Shown here one piece after another: positions 8,101-16,289 of a DNA stretch of 41,561 nucleotides. The DNA comes from Treponema sp. (lineage in GTDB: Bacteria; Spirochaetota; Spirochaetia; Treponematales; Treponemataceae): contig JAEDGP010000010.1 of assembly GCA_016297405.1 (NCBI GenBank), positions 1 to 41,561 on the forward strand, given 5' to 3'. A program made the position numbers and the translations under genes. Position 1 is the first letter of the stretch; the number at the start of each line of letters is the position of its first letter. The notes below the pieces were generated by a model. It did not search any database and had not been told where the DNA came from. It saw nothing but the letters and a program-made list of their open reading frames with translations.

Positions 8101-8675
8101 TCTATGAATCACCTGTATTCCAGTCTCCAAGCCAGGAACAGATTGCTGCAAAACTTGCTGAAGCAGGTCTTGCTTCTGATGCTAAGCAGATTGTTCATGA
8201 TGGTGCTACTGGTGAGCCGTTTATCAATCCAATCTTCGTTGGTGTAATCTACTTTATGAAACTTCATCACCTTGTTGATGATAAGATGCACGCTCGTTCA
8301 ACAGGTCCATACTCACTTGTAACTCAGCAGCCACTTGGTGGTAAGGCTCAGTTTGGTGGTCAGCGTCTTGGTGAAATGGAAGTTTGGGCTCTTGAAGCTT
8401 ATGGTGCTGCTAACTGTCTCCAGGAAATGATGACAATTAAGTCTGATGATATGAATGGTCGTTCTAAGATTTACAATTCGATTGTTAAGGGTGACCCTTC
8501 TTCTCCAATCGGTGTTCCAGAATCATTCAATGTATTGGTACAGGAACTTCGTGGTTTGGCATTGGATTTCACAATTTACGATGATAAGGGTAAACAGATT
8601 GCTCTTACAGAACGTGACCAGGATTTGATCGATAAGGCAGCTTCTGGTTTCGATAAGGAGAATGCAAATGCGTGA
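5127..8675 (+). CDS. rpoB: DNA-directed RNA polymerase subunit beta
   Basis: This is the large catalytic subunit that shapes one side of the active cleft and binds rifamycins. The product is about 1182 residues with conserved blocks SSQLSQFMDQVNPLAELTHK, RDVHYSHYGRMCPIETPEG and, near the end, GEMEVWALEAYGA. The rifampicin region carries Asn (codon 6624–6626, HKRRLNALGPGG) where E. coli has Ser531. Asp516 and His526 equivalents are unchanged. Two ATGs are adjacent (5124 and 5127). GGGGG ends five bases before the second, so I prefer it. The gene overlaps rpoC by 8 nt, keeping the two subunits equimolar. An attenuator hairpin precedes it. Confidence 0.98.
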   Translation: MFAKTRTINRQYVGKDIQNSMDVPDLIAIQTSSYESFLQAEKLKRGEPLANQGLQEVFTSTFPIVSPDGSMSLEFEYYELDYANIKYSELQCKQKGATYSVPLRARIDLTFNDGHIIQKDIYLGDIPIMTERGTFIINGAERVVVSQIHRSPGVIFQHEKGVYSSRIIPYRGSWLEFEIDQKKELIFAKIDRKKKILGTIFLRALGYETREDIIRCFYKTEDVKIENNAEAREALVGKVLASAVIIKDDSGEEKRLFNAGARLHPHDIDDLIANNIESICVIKFNTKAHPNSKTEINESLDSDIIINCFEREEVKFVKQGSLDNEVSKEDALAAVYNVLMPGEPITVENAEKDLNSMFFTERRYDLGRVGRYKLNKKFDYKEDVKDFTLIKDDIINTMKILIKVYGQEEQIDDIDHLGNRRIRCVGELLTNSLKGAFSRMERIVKERMGLKETETMKPQDLISIKPIVAAIKEFFCSSQLSQFMDQVNPLAELTHKRRLNALGPGGLSRDRAGFEVRDVHYSHYGRMCPIETPEGPNIGLIVSLAMYTKISDYGFLEAPFRKVVNGKATNEVEYLSAMDEDKYNVGQLVEGIKEDGTFPTEMISCRSRGDYAPKNVKDIQYIDVSPRQVISVSASLIPFLEHDDANRALMGCNMQRQAVPLLFPEPPHVGTGMERKTAYDSGVLVKAKYEGDVTYVSSELIKVRPTDPAAGEINEYHLLKYQKTNSDTCNHQRPIVEVGQHVKKGDVLADGPATFNGELALGRNILVGFVPWNGYNYEDAVLISQRVVREDMYTTIHIKEFEIDVRETKLGPERITRDIPNTGERALDNLDANGIVRIGAKVRSGDLLVGKVAPKGEMETTPEFKLLNSIFGEKAKDVRDVSLRVPHGTEGVVIDVQHMKHSEGDELSPGVDEIVKVIIANKRKLREGDKMAGRHGNKGVVARILPIEDMPYLEDGTPLDVCLNPLGVPSRMNIGQIMESELGIAGKYLNQFYESPVFQSPSQEQIAAKLAEAGLASDAKQIVHDGATGEPFINPIFVGVIYFMKLHHLVDDKMHARSTGPYSLVTQQPLGGKAQFGGQRLGEMEVWALEAYGAANCLQEMMTIKSDDMNGRSKIYNSIVKGDPSSPIGVPESFNVLVQELRGLALDFTIYDDKGKQIALTERDQDLIDKAASGFDKENANA

Positions 8676-11600
8676 TATTCAGGATTTTGCAAGTCTTAAG
8701 ATTAAGTTGGCTTCCCCAGAAACTATCCGTGCCTGGTCTTACGGTGAAGTTAAGAAGCCGGAAACAATAAATTACCGTACTTTGCGTCCAGAGAAAGAAG
8801 GTTTGTTCTGCGAAAGAATCTTTGGTACAACAAAGGAATGGGAATGTTACTGTGGAAAATTCAAATCCATCCGTTATAAAGGTGTTATTTGTGACCGCTG
8901 TGGCGTAGAAGTTACACATTATAGAGTTCGCCGTGAAAGAACTGGTCATATTGAACTTGCAGCTCCTGTAAGTCACATCTGGTATTACCGTTCGGTTCCA
9001 AGCCGCATGGGGCTTTTGCTGGATATGCAGGTTGCTCAGCTTCGCTCAGTTCTTTATTACGAAAAATACATCGTAATTGATGCTGGTGACACAACTCTTA
9101 AAAAGATGCAGCTTCTTTCAGAAGAAGAGTATTTGGAAAATCTTGAGCGTTTTGGTGACAGATTTACCGCAATGATGGGCGCAGAAGCCATCAAAACTTT
9201 GCTTGATAACATTGATCTTGATGAGCTGGCTGCAGAACTTCGTGAAAAAATGATTGAAAAAGGCGCAAAGACAGATAAGCGTCTTCTTCGCCGTATTGAA
9301 ATCGTTGAAAACTTCAGAGCATCAGGAAACAAATGTTCATGGATGATTCTTAGCGTAGTTCCTGTAATTCCGCCTGATCTTCGTCCAATGGTTCCCCTTG
9401 ATGGTGGCCGCTTTGCAACATCTGACTTGAACGATCTTTATCGCCGCGTTATCAACCGCAACAATCGTCTTGGAAGGCTTCAGGGGCTTTTTGCTCCAGA
9501 TATCATTATCCGTAATGAAAAGCGTATGCTTCAGGAAGCTGTAGATGCATTGTTCGATAATTCAAAAAGAAAGCGCGTTGTAAAAGGTGCTTCAAATAGA
9601 GCTCTGAAATCAATCAGTGATATGCTTAAAGGTAAGCAGGGACGTTTCCGTCAAAACTTGCTCGGTAAGCGTGTTGATTACTCAGGACGTTCTGTAATCG
9701 TTGTAGGTCCGGAACTTAAGCTTTGGCAGTGTGGTCTTCCTACAAAAATGGCTCTTGAATTGTTCAAGCCTTTTATTATGAAGAAGCTCACTGATAAGGG
9801 AATCGTTTTCAATATTAAGAAGGCAAGAACATTGGTAGAATCGGAATCTCCTGAAGTATTCTCTGTTCTTGATGAAGTTGTACGAGAACATCCTGTAATG
9901 CTTAACCGTGCGCCTACACTTCACCGACTTGGTATTTTGGCATTTGAGCCAGTGCTTGTAGAAGGTAAAGCTCTTAAGCTTCACCCACTTGCTTGTAAAT
10001 CATTTAATGCCGACTTCGATGGTGACCAGATGGCTATCCATGTTCCTTTGACACAAGCTGCTCAGATGGAATGTTGGAATCTTATGCTTTCTGCCCGCAA
10101 CTTGCTTGATCCAGCTAACGGTAATACTATCGTTGCTCCTTCTCAGGATATGGTGCTTGGTATCTACTATATGACATCTATAAAGCATGATGCCAAAGGG
10201 ACTGGAAAACGTTTCAGTTCTCCTGATGAAGTTCGTCTTGCTGCTGAAAGTGGTGCAATCGACTGGCAGGCAGAAATTAAGGTTCCTGCTCCAAAAGATT
10301 CTTTCCAGGGTGCAAAATATGCACATGACAAGAAAGCTTTTAAAGCTGGCGATTTGATCAGTACAACAGCTGGTATGTTGCGCTTTAATGAAGCAATGCC
10401 AGATGATGTTCTTTATATCAATACTCAGATGGGTGATAAAGCCCTTAAGGCAATGATTGAGCATGTTTATCATACTCAGGGTCCTTGGCTTACAATTCAG
10501 ATGCTTGATGCAATCAAGACTTGTGGTTACAGAAATGCTACATTCTTCGGTGCAACTCTTTCTATGGACGATATCCTTGTTCCACCAGAAAAGAAGCAGA
10601 TGGTAGATGAAGCTAACAAGAAGGTTGAAGATATCGTTAATCAGTATTCTTTGGGTATCATCACTCAGGAAGAACGTTATAACAAGTCTTGTGATATTTG
10701 GGCTCGCACAAATGATCAGCTTACTGATATCATGATGAAGAACCTTGAAAAACATAAAGACGGTTTCAATACTATTTATATGATGGCAACTTCTGGTGCC
10801 CGTGGTTCTAAGAAGCAGATTTCTCAGCTTGCAGCTATGCGTGGTTTGATGGCTAAACCTAACGGTGATATCATCGAACTTCCAATTCGTTCAAACTTTA
10901 AGGAAGGACTTTCCGTTATTGAATACTTCATTTCAACAAACGGTGCTCGTAAAGGTCTTTCGGATACTGCTTTGAAAACAGCCGATGCTGGTTACATGAC
11001 TCGTCGTCTTGTTGATGTTGCTCAGGATGTAGTTGTTAATGATGAAGACTGTGGAACAATCAATGGTATTGATTACGCTGCTATTAAAGATGGTGATTCG
11101 GTAGTTGTTTCACTTGCGGATCGCATTGTAGGACATTACACAATTGAACGTGTAATTCATCCAATTACACGTGAACTTATCTGTGATGTAAACTCATACA
11201 TCGATGCAGAACTTGCTGCGAAGATTGATGAAGCAGGTGTAGAAAAAGTTAAGCTCCGCACAGTACTTACTTGTGAAGCTCAGCATGGTATTTGTATCAA
11301 GTGTTACGGTCAGAATCTTGCCCGCAATAAGATCGTTGAAATTGGTGAAGCAGTTGGTATTATTGCTGCTCAGTCAATCGGTCAGCCTGGTACACAGCTT
11401 ACACTTCGTACATTCCACTCTGGTGGTACTGCCGATAAGGCTACTGATGATAACCGCATCCTTCTTAAGTATAAGGCTCTTATCAATGACATCACTGGAA
11501 CAAAGGTTGTAATGGATGACGGTTCATGGTTGTTTACTCGTAAGGGTTCAATGCGTGTAACTCGTATTCTTGATACTGTAAAGATTGAATCAGGTGATAA

Positions 11601-12951
11601 GCTCCTTGTAGAAGATGGCATGAGACTTTTGAAAGGAAAAGAACTTATTTCTAGAAACGGAAAGGCTATTGAAGCAAGTGCTTCTGGTACAGTTCTTATT
11701 AAGAATGATTGTCTCTATTTGACAAGTAAAGAAGTGGATGTTGAAATTGGTAACGGTTCCCTGCTTAGAGTTAAGGTTGGAGATATCGTTGAACCTGGCA
11801 AGGCTATTGGTACATTCGATCAGTACAATGACCCAATCATTGCGGAAAATGATGGATATATCCACTTTGAAGATATCATCCCTGGTTCTACACTTGATGA
11901 AAAGACCGATGAGGTTTCAGGAAAAGTTGAAAGAACAATTTCTGACCTTCACCTTGATGTTAAGCAGCCACGTATCTTTATTTCCAATGAAGCAGGAAAT
12001 GAACTTGGTAGCTATTACCTTCCAGCAGGGGCTGTTCTTCAGGTTGAAGATGGTAAACCGATTAAGGCTGGCGAAACACTTGCAAAGATGCCAAAAGAAG
12101 CTGCTAAAACAAACGATATTACAGGTGGTATTCCACGTGTAACAGAATTGTTTGAAGCTCGTAAGCCAAAGGTACCAACAGTGTTGGCTCGTATTTCTGG
12201 TGTAGTAAAATTTGCCGGAATCACAAAAGCAAAGCGTGTTATTGTTGTAACAGATAAGTTCGGCAAAACTTATGAACACCTTGTTCCAACAAATAAGCGA
12301 ATGCTTGTTCGTGATGGTGATGAAGTAAAAGCTGGCGAACAGCTTTGTGACGGAAATCCAAATCCAAGCGATATCCTTGCTATTCTTGGTGAAAATGCCC
12401 TTCAGAACTACCTTATGGATGAGATCCAGTCGGTATATCGTGCACAGGGTGTATCAATCAATGATAAGCACATTGGTGTAATTGTTCGCCAGATGCTTAG
12501 AAAGGTTGAAGTAATCTCTGTAGGTGATACAAGATTTATCTTTGGCCAGCAGGTTGATAAATACAAGTTCCATGAAGAAAACAACAAGGTTCTTGCTGAA
12601 GGTGGACAGCCAGCAGTTGCACGTCCAATGTTCCAGGGTATTACAAAGGCAGCTTTGAATGTTGATTCATTCATTTCTGCGGCATCATTCCAGGAAACAA
12701 CACGTGTACTTACAAATGCTGCTATTTCTGGTGCAACAGATGGACTTCATGGAATTAAGGAAAATGTTGCAATCGGTCACATGATTCCAGCTGGTACTGG
12801 TATCAAAAATTACAAGAATGTAAAACTTTTCGATAAGAGTGATAGAGATCTTGATGTTCAGATGGAAGAAATTCTTGAAAGACGCAAGATGGAAAAAGAG
12901 CTCGAAATGAGAGTTGAAGAACCTGTTTACGATAACGAGGATTCTGACTAG
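8668..12951 (+). CDS. rpoC: DNA-directed RNA polymerase subunit beta'
   Basis: This catalytic subunit holds the active-site magnesium. The product is about 1427 residues. The N-terminal zinc site CYCGKF…CDRCG lies near residues 56–77. The invariant NADFDGD (447–453) supplies the three catalytic aspartates. The second zinc site is formed by the Cys of DEDCGT and CEAQHGICIKC. No large lineage-specific domain insertion is obvious. An ATG at 8662 is also in frame, but AAGGAG at 8655–8660 is spaced seven bases from the ATG at 8668. Transcription ends at the large hairpin after 12957. Confidence 0.98.
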   Translation: MRDIQDFASLKIKLASPETIRAWSYGEVKKPETINYRTLRPEKEGLFCERIFGTTKEWECYCGKFKSIRYKGVICDRCGVEVTHYRVRRERTGHIELAAPVSHIWYYRSVPSRMGLLLDMQVAQLRSVLYYEKYIVIDAGDTTLKKMQLLSEEEYLENLERFGDRFTAMMGAEAIKTLLDNIDLDELAAELREKMIEKGAKTDKRLLRRIEIVENFRASGNKCSWMILSVVPVIPPDLRPMVPLDGGRFATSDLNDLYRRVINRNNRLGRLQGLFAPDIIIRNEKRMLQEAVDALFDNSKRKRVVKGASNRALKSISDMLKGKQGRFRQNLLGKRVDYSGRSVIVVGPELKLWQCGLPTKMALELFKPFIMKKLTDKGIVFNIKKARTLVESESPEVFSVLDEVVREHPVMLNRAPTLHRLGILAFEPVLVEGKALKLHPLACKSFNADFDGDQMAIHVPLTQAAQMECWNLMLSARNLLDPANGNTIVAPSQDMVLGIYYMTSIKHDAKGTGKRFSSPDEVRLAAESGAIDWQAEIKVPAPKDSFQGAKYAHDKKAFKAGDLISTTAGMLRFNEAMPDDVLYINTQMGDKALKAMIEHVYHTQGPWLTIQMLDAIKTCGYRNATFFGATLSMDDILVPPEKKQMVDEANKKVEDIVNQYSLGIITQEERYNKSCDIWARTNDQLTDIMMKNLEKHKDGFNTIYMMATSGARGSKKQISQLAAMRGLMAKPNGDIIELPIRSNFKEGLSVIEYFISTNGARKGLSDTALKTADAGYMTRRLVDVAQDVVVNDEDCGTINGIDYAAIKDGDSVVVSLADRIVGHYTIERVIHPITRELICDVNSYIDAELAAKIDEAGVEKVKLRTVLTCEAQHGICIKCYGQNLARNKIVEIGEAVGIIAAQSIGQPGTQLTLRTFHSGGTADKATDDNRILLKYKALINDITGTKVVMDDGSWLFTRKGSMRVTRILDTVKIESGDKLLVEDGMRLLKGKELISRNGKAIEASASGTVLIKNDCLYLTSKEVDVEIGNGSLLRVKVGDIVEPGKAIGTFDQYNDPIIAENDGYIHFEDIIPGSTLDEKTDEVSGKVERTISDLHLDVKQPRIFISNEAGNELGSYYLPAGAVLQVEDGKPIKAGETLAKMPKEAAKTNDITGGIPRVTELFEARKPKVPTVLARISGVVKFAGITKAKRVIVVTDKFGKTYEHLVPTNKRMLVRDGDEVKAGEQLCDGNPNPSDILAILGENALQNYLMDEIQSVYRAQGVSINDKHIGVIVRQMLRKVEVISVGDTRFIFGQQVDKYKFHEENNKVLAEGGQPAVARPMFQGITKAALNVDSFISAASFQETTRVLTNAAISGATDGLHGIKENVAIGHMIPAGTGIKNYKNVKLFDKSDRDLDVQMEEILERRKMEKELEMRVEEPVYDNEDSD

Positions 12952-12956
12952 CATTC

Positions 12957-13040
12957 AGGCGAACTTTTGACAGTGTTCTGCGGGAAGGTGGAATTTTCCA
13001 CACTCCCGCAGTATGTGTCACAAGTTCGCCTTATTTTTTT
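12957..13040 (+). terminator. long intrinsic terminator after rpoC
   Basis: A 10-bp outer stem (12957–12966/13022–13031) continues with TGACA/TGTCA (12968–12972/13016–13020), then an 8-bp GC-rich stem CTGCGGGA/TCCCGCAG (12978–12985/13004–13011) and an inner GTGGA/TCCAC. Seven T residues follow at 13034–13040. The arm of about 38 nt is unusually long. It marks the end of the rpoBC transcript. Confidence 0.88.
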
Positions 13041-13059
13041 AAATTCATGTGAAATTCCC

Positions 13060-13088
13060 TTGAATTCATTTTTTGAATTTATTAAAAT
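13060..13088 (+). promoter_or_regulatory. promoter of rpsL-rpsG
   Basis: TTGAAT (13060–13065) and TAAAAT (13083–13088) are separated by 17 bases, just after the rpoC terminator. The start would be near 13095, giving a leader of about 73 nt. That leader holds two hairpins, CACTAA/TTAGTG (13101–13106/13114–13119) and TTCCGAT/ATCGGAA (13130–13136/13143–13149). The second ends just before the AAGGAG of rpsL and could be a feedback site. Confidence 0.65.
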
Positions 13089-13167
13089 CGTTAAACCTAT
13101 CACTAACGGGTTTTTAGTGGTTAAAAATCTTCCGATGTGCTGATCGGAAAATTCAAGGAGATAGGCG

Positions 13168-13542
13168 ATGCCTACAATCAATCAATTAATTCGTCAGGGA
13201 CGTCAGTCAATGGCTAACAGGACTAAGTCTCCAGCACTTCAGTCTTGTCCACAGAAACGCGGTGTTTGTACACGTGTAATGACTGTTACTCCTAAGAAAC
13301 CAAACTCAGCTCTCCGTAAGGTAGCTCGTGTTCGTTTGTCAAATGGTATTGAAGTTACTGCATACATTCCTGGTATTGGTCACAACCTTCAGGAACACTC
13401 AGTAGTTCTCATTCGTGGTGGTCGTGTAAAGGATCTTCCTGGTGTACGATATCACATCATTCGTGGTACTAAGGATACTCTTGGTGTAGAAGATCGTAAA
13501 CGCGGTCGTTCTAAGTACGGTGCTAAGAGACCTAAGGCATAA
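13168..13542 (+). CDS. rpsL: 30S ribosomal protein S12 (uS12)
   Basis: S12 sits at the decoding centre and controls accuracy. The 124-residue product begins MPTINQLIRQG and has the conserved TPKKPNSALRK loop and KDLPGVRYH loop. The lysines in these loops, sites of streptomycin-resistance mutations in other bacteria, are the wild-type residues. AAGGAG stands upstream of the ATG. rpsG follows after 12 nt, the classic str-operon pair, but fusA does not follow. Confidence 0.97.
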   Translation: MPTINQLIRQGRQSMANRTKSPALQSCPQKRGVCTRVMTVTPKKPNSALRKVARVRLSNGIEVTAYIPGIGHNLQEHSVVLIRGGRVKDLPGVRYHIIRGTKDTLGVEDRKRGRSKYGAKRPKA

Positions 13543-13554
13543 CGGAGGAATAAG

Positions 13555-14070
13555 ATGGGAAGACATAAGAAGTCAATTGAACGTCCGATTACTCCGGATG
13601 TTAAATATAACAGTGCAGTTGTTACAAAGTTCGTTTGCAGAATGATGCTTGACGGAAAAAAAGCAACATGTACAAAAATCATCTATGAAGCAATGGATGA
13701 GCTTAAGAGAAAGCTTGAAGATAAACTTAATTCTTCTAAGAAACAGGGAGAAGAAAAGGTTGTTGTAAATCCTCTTGAAGTTTTCCTTAAGGCTATTGAA
13801 AATGTAAAACCAATGGTTGAAGTAAAATCTCGTCGTGTTGGTGGTGCAACATATCAGGTACCAGTTGAAATTCGTGAATCACGTCGCGAAGCATTGGCTA
13901 TGAGATGGATCGTAGATGCTGCTCGTTCTAGAAGTGGACACGGTATGGCAGATACACTTTCATCTGAATTGCTTGATGCTTTCAATAATACAGGTACTGC
14001 ATATAAGAAGAAGGATGATACACATAAGATGGCTGAAGCTAACAAGGCTTTTGCTCATTACAGATGGTAG
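13555..14070 (+). CDS. rpsG: 30S ribosomal protein S7 (uS7)
   Basis: S7 nucleates assembly of the 30S head and contacts E-site tRNA. The product is 171 residues, about 15 longer than the E. coli protein. The extra length comes mainly from a charged insert (about residues 53–69, KLNSSKKQGEEKVV) before the NPLEVFLKAIENVKP core. Core motifs VGGATYQVPVE and the C-terminal AFAHYRW are intact. It has a strong GGAGG site and ends the rpsL-rpsG unit, with a terminator 14 nt after the stop. Confidence 0.97.
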   Translation: MGRHKKSIERPITPDVKYNSAVVTKFVCRMMLDGKKATCTKIIYEAMDELKRKLEDKLNSSKKQGEEKVVVNPLEVFLKAIENVKPMVEVKSRRVGGATYQVPVEIRESRREALAMRWIVDAARSRSGHGMADTLSSELLDAFNNTGTAYKKKDDTHKMAEANKAFAHYRW

Positions 14071-14083
14071 AATATCTTCTATA

Positions 14084-14116
14084 GAAAAGGGTCGTCAGAA
14101 ATGGCGACCTTTTTTT
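14084..14116 (+). terminator. intrinsic terminator after rpsG
   Basis: GGTCG (14090–14094) pairs with CGACC (14105–14109). The stem extends outward through a G-U pair and A-U pairs into the seven T residues at 14110–14116. It separates the rpsL-rpsG unit from the tuf promoter 27 nt further on. Confidence 0.82.
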
Positions 14117-14142
14117 GTTTAATAAAAAAGAATGTTTTGCAC

Positions 14143-14171
14143 TTGAAATTTATTTCTAAAAAAAGTATAAA
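14143..14171 (+). promoter_or_regulatory. strong promoter upstream of tuf
   Basis: TTGAAA (14143–14148) and TATAAA (14166–14171) are separated by 17 bases. Predicted start is near 14178. No other obvious promoter with both elements lies between here and tuf, so this probably drives tuf and the downstream ribosomal operon through a leader of about 440 nt, or else a separate small RNA. Confidence 0.72.
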
Positions 14172-14177
14172 TATAGA

Positions 14178-14620
14178 ACCTATAATTGTGCATTTTCTAT
14201 GCACTGAATGGCAGAGTTCTTTGAGTCAACGATATAGTCGGTATAACCGTAAAGCAAGTTGTGGCTATCACGATGCGCAGGTTTATACGGTTTCTGGATG
14301 CACTTATGGCTCGTTGAGAATAAGGATTCATGCACCAGAGATTGTGATTTTTTTTTAGGCTCTGGTTGCCAAACCAATTGTCAAAGATGATTTGATGATG
14401 TCGGTGGTTACAGGCCAAGATATTTCGAAATTATGGAATATCCCAAAGTTTCTACAATATTCTTGTCTGTAACTGCCTTCATCTCGAAATCTTTTGAATA
14501 TAAAGTGTGTATGCGAATAAGAGATGTATCTTGTGATATGTTTCTTGTTCTGGCTTAAAGTGCAACACATAAAAATAAGTACGTTGAAACAAAAGGGTTG
14601 TTTCAACAAAGGAGAAAAAC
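14178..14620 (+). ncRNA. long structured tuf leader or small RNA candidate
   Basis: This 440-nt stretch has no credible gene. It is rich in pairing. GTGCAT (14188–14193) can pair with any of three ATGCAC copies (14199–14204, 14298–14303, 14330–14335). GC+ACCAGAG (14332–14340) pairs with CTCTGGT+GC (14360–14369, one bulge) around a loop with nine T residues. TGGTT/AACCA (14363–14367/14372–14376) competes with that stem. GATATT/AATATC lies further on, near 14421–14444. A 9-bp stem, 14583–14591/14599–14607, ends one base before the tuf AAAGGAG. I do not recognise a known RNA family: no tmRNA, RNase P or SRP signature is seen. Confidence 0.45.
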
Positions 14621-15811
14621 ATGGCTAAGGAGAAGTTCAACAGAACTAAACCTCACATGAACGTTGGTACTATCGGTCACGTAGACCATGGTAAGACAAC
14701 ATTGTCTGCTGCTATCACAAGTTACTGTGCAAAGAAGTTCGGTGACAAGCAGCTCAAGTATGATGAAATTGATAACGCTCCAGAGGAAAAGGAACGTGGT
14801 ATCACAATCAATACTCGTCACTTGGAATATCAGTCAGACAAACGCCATTATGCACACATTGACTGTCCAGGACATGCTGACTACGTTAAGAACATGATTA
14901 CTGGTGCAGCTCAGATGGATGGTGCTATTCTTGTAATCGCTGCTACTGACGGTGTTATGGCTCAGACAAAGGAACACCTTTTGCTTGCTCGTCAGGTAGG
15001 TGTACCAAAGATCATCGTATTCTTGAACAAAGTTGATATGCTTGACGGCGATGAAGAAATGTTGATGCTCGTTGAAGAAGATGTAAAAGAAACTGTAAAG
15101 AAATATGGTTTCGACGAAGCAACACCAATCATAAAGGGATCTGCTTTCAAGGCTTTGCAGGATAATGCTCCAGCTGAAGATACAAAATGTATCGATGAAC
15201 TCCTTGCAGCAATGGACACATGGTTCGATGATCCAGTTCGCGATGATGAAAAACCATTCTTGATGCCTATTGAAGATATCTTCACAATTTCTGGTCGTGG
15301 TACAGTAGTAACAGGACGTATTGAACGCGGTGTTGTAAATATGGGTGACAACGTACAGATCGTTGGTATCCGTCCAACAGCTGATACAACAGTAACTGGT
15401 ATCGAAATGTTCCAGAAGACACTTGATCAGGGTATCGCAGGTGATAACGTTGGTATCCTTCTTCGTGGTGTTGAAAAGAAAGACGTTGTTCGTGGTCAGG
15501 TTCTTGCTAAACCAGCAACAATCACACCTCATACAAAGTTCGAAGCTCAGCTTTACGTTCTTACAGAAGCAGAAGGTGGTCGTCACTCTTCATTCCGCAA
15601 TGGTTATCGCCCACAGTTCTATTTCCGTACAACAGATATTACAGGTACTGTAATGCTTGGTGAAGGTGTAGAAATGGTTAACCCAGGTGATAGCGTTAAG
15701 ATTATCGGTGAACTTATCCACCCAATCGCTATGGACGAAGGTCTTAAGCTTGCTATCCGTGAAGGCGGTCGTACAATCGCTTCTGGTCAGGTAACAAAGA
15801 TTATCGAATAG
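14621..15811 (+). CDS. tuf: elongation factor Tu
   Basis: EF-Tu carries aminoacyl-tRNA to the ribosomal A site as a GTP complex. The 396-residue product has G1 GHVDHGKT (19–26), RGITIN, DCPGHADYV, NKVD and the ribosome-facing QFYFRTTDITG. Domains 2 and 3 are complete and the protein ends SGQVTKIIE. The sequence is close to treponemal EF-Tu as I know it. AAAGGAG lies six bases upstream, directly after a 9-bp hairpin. fusA, normally upstream, is absent. rpsJ follows after a 77-nt gap with a UUCG-capped hairpin. Confidence 0.98.
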   Translation: MAKEKFNRTKPHMNVGTIGHVDHGKTTLSAAITSYCAKKFGDKQLKYDEIDNAPEEKERGITINTRHLEYQSDKRHYAHIDCPGHADYVKNMITGAAQMDGAILVIAATDGVMAQTKEHLLLARQVGVPKIIVFLNKVDMLDGDEEMLMLVEEDVKETVKKYGFDEATPIIKGSAFKALQDNAPAEDTKCIDELLAAMDTWFDDPVRDDEKPFLMPIEDIFTISGRGTVVTGRIERGVVNMGDNVQIVGIRPTADTTVTGIEMFQKTLDQGIAGDNVGILLRGVEKKDVVRGQVLAKPATITPHTKFEAQLYVLTEAEGGRHSSFRNGYRPQFYFRTTDITGTVMLGEGVEMVNPGDSVKIIGELIHPIAMDEGLKLAIREGGRTIASGQVTKIIE

Positions 15812-15824
15812 TTAATTTTAATCA

Positions 15825-15862
15825 AACAGATCTGCTGGATGCTTCGGCACAGTAGATCTGTT
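15825..15862 (+). promoter_or_regulatory. UUCG-capped hairpin between tuf and rpsJ
   Basis: AACAGATCT (15825–15833) pairs with its 9-bp complement (15854–15862). Inside, CTG/CAG and TGC/GCA close a TTCG tetraloop (15843–15846). No U-run longer than two bases follows, so it is more likely an mRNA processing or stability element, or a weak attenuator, than a full terminator. Confidence 0.6.
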
Positions 15863-15888
15863 GTATTCCATTTTGGAGGAATAAAGTC

Positions 15889-16197
15889 ATGGCTAACGGA
15901 AAGATTCGTGTCAGACTTCGCGCTTTCGATGTAGAACTGATCGATCAGAGTGCAAAAGCAATCGTGCAGGCAGTACAGAAAGCTGGTGCTAAGGTTTCAG
16001 GACCTATCCCGCTTCCAACAAGAATCAATAAGATTACAGTTCTTCGTTCACCACACGTAAACAAAAAGTCACGTGAACAGTTCGAAATGAGAACACATAA
16101 GCGTCTTATTGACATTTTGAATCCAACAGCTGATGTAATGGATTCACTTATGAAGCTTGAGCTTCCTGCAGGCGTAGCTGTAGAAATCAAACAGTAG
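15889..16197 (+). CDS. rpsJ: 30S ribosomal protein S10 (uS10)
   Basis: S10 belongs to the 30S head and, as NusE, also joins NusB and NusG in antitermination. The 102-residue product matches the family throughout, for example KIRVRLRAFD at the start and THKRLIDILNPTADVMDSLMKL near the end. GGAGG stands upstream of the ATG. The stop codon TAG lies inside the 5' arm of a hairpin (16191–16211), an odd placement that would couple termination of translation to folding of the following RNA. Confidence 0.97.
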   Translation: MANGKIRVRLRAFDVELIDQSAKAIVQAVQKAGAKVSGPIPLPTRINKITVLRSPHVNKKSREQFEMRTHKRLIDILNPTADVMDSLMKLELPAGVAVEIKQ

Positions 16198-16273
16198 GCT
16201 TCGGCTACTGTAAAATTATGGTACGGTCCCTCCGGATCTGGGATGGCGGCCAAAAAATAGAACTTCGGTTCTA
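16191..16273 (+). promoter_or_regulatory. structured rpsJ–rplC gap
   Basis: ACAGTAG/CTACTGT (16191–16197/16205–16211) contains the rpsJ stop codon. A central TCCC/GGGA stem region follows (about 16227–16243). TAGAAC-TTCG-GTTCTA (16258–16273) is a perfect 6-bp stem with a UUCG tetraloop just before the AGGAG of rplC. In E. coli the L4-binding leader of this operon lies before rpsJ. Here the structured RNA lies after it. Confidence 0.5.
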
Positions 16274-16289
16274 AATAGGAGATATCAGA

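Noticed and set aside
10000..10755. 251-codon minus-strand frame opposite rpoC
   Set aside because: It is a shadow frame across the catalytic DFDGD region of rpoC with no start signal.
14101..14358. 85-codon frame on the plus strand in the tuf leader
   Set aside because: It begins within the rpsG terminator, has no ribosome binding site and an irregular composition, and overlaps the promoter and paired RNA.
14834..15586. 250-codon minus-strand frame opposite tuf
   Set aside because: It is a shadow of tuf with strongly skewed composition (many Cys, Phe, Asn) and no ribosome binding site.
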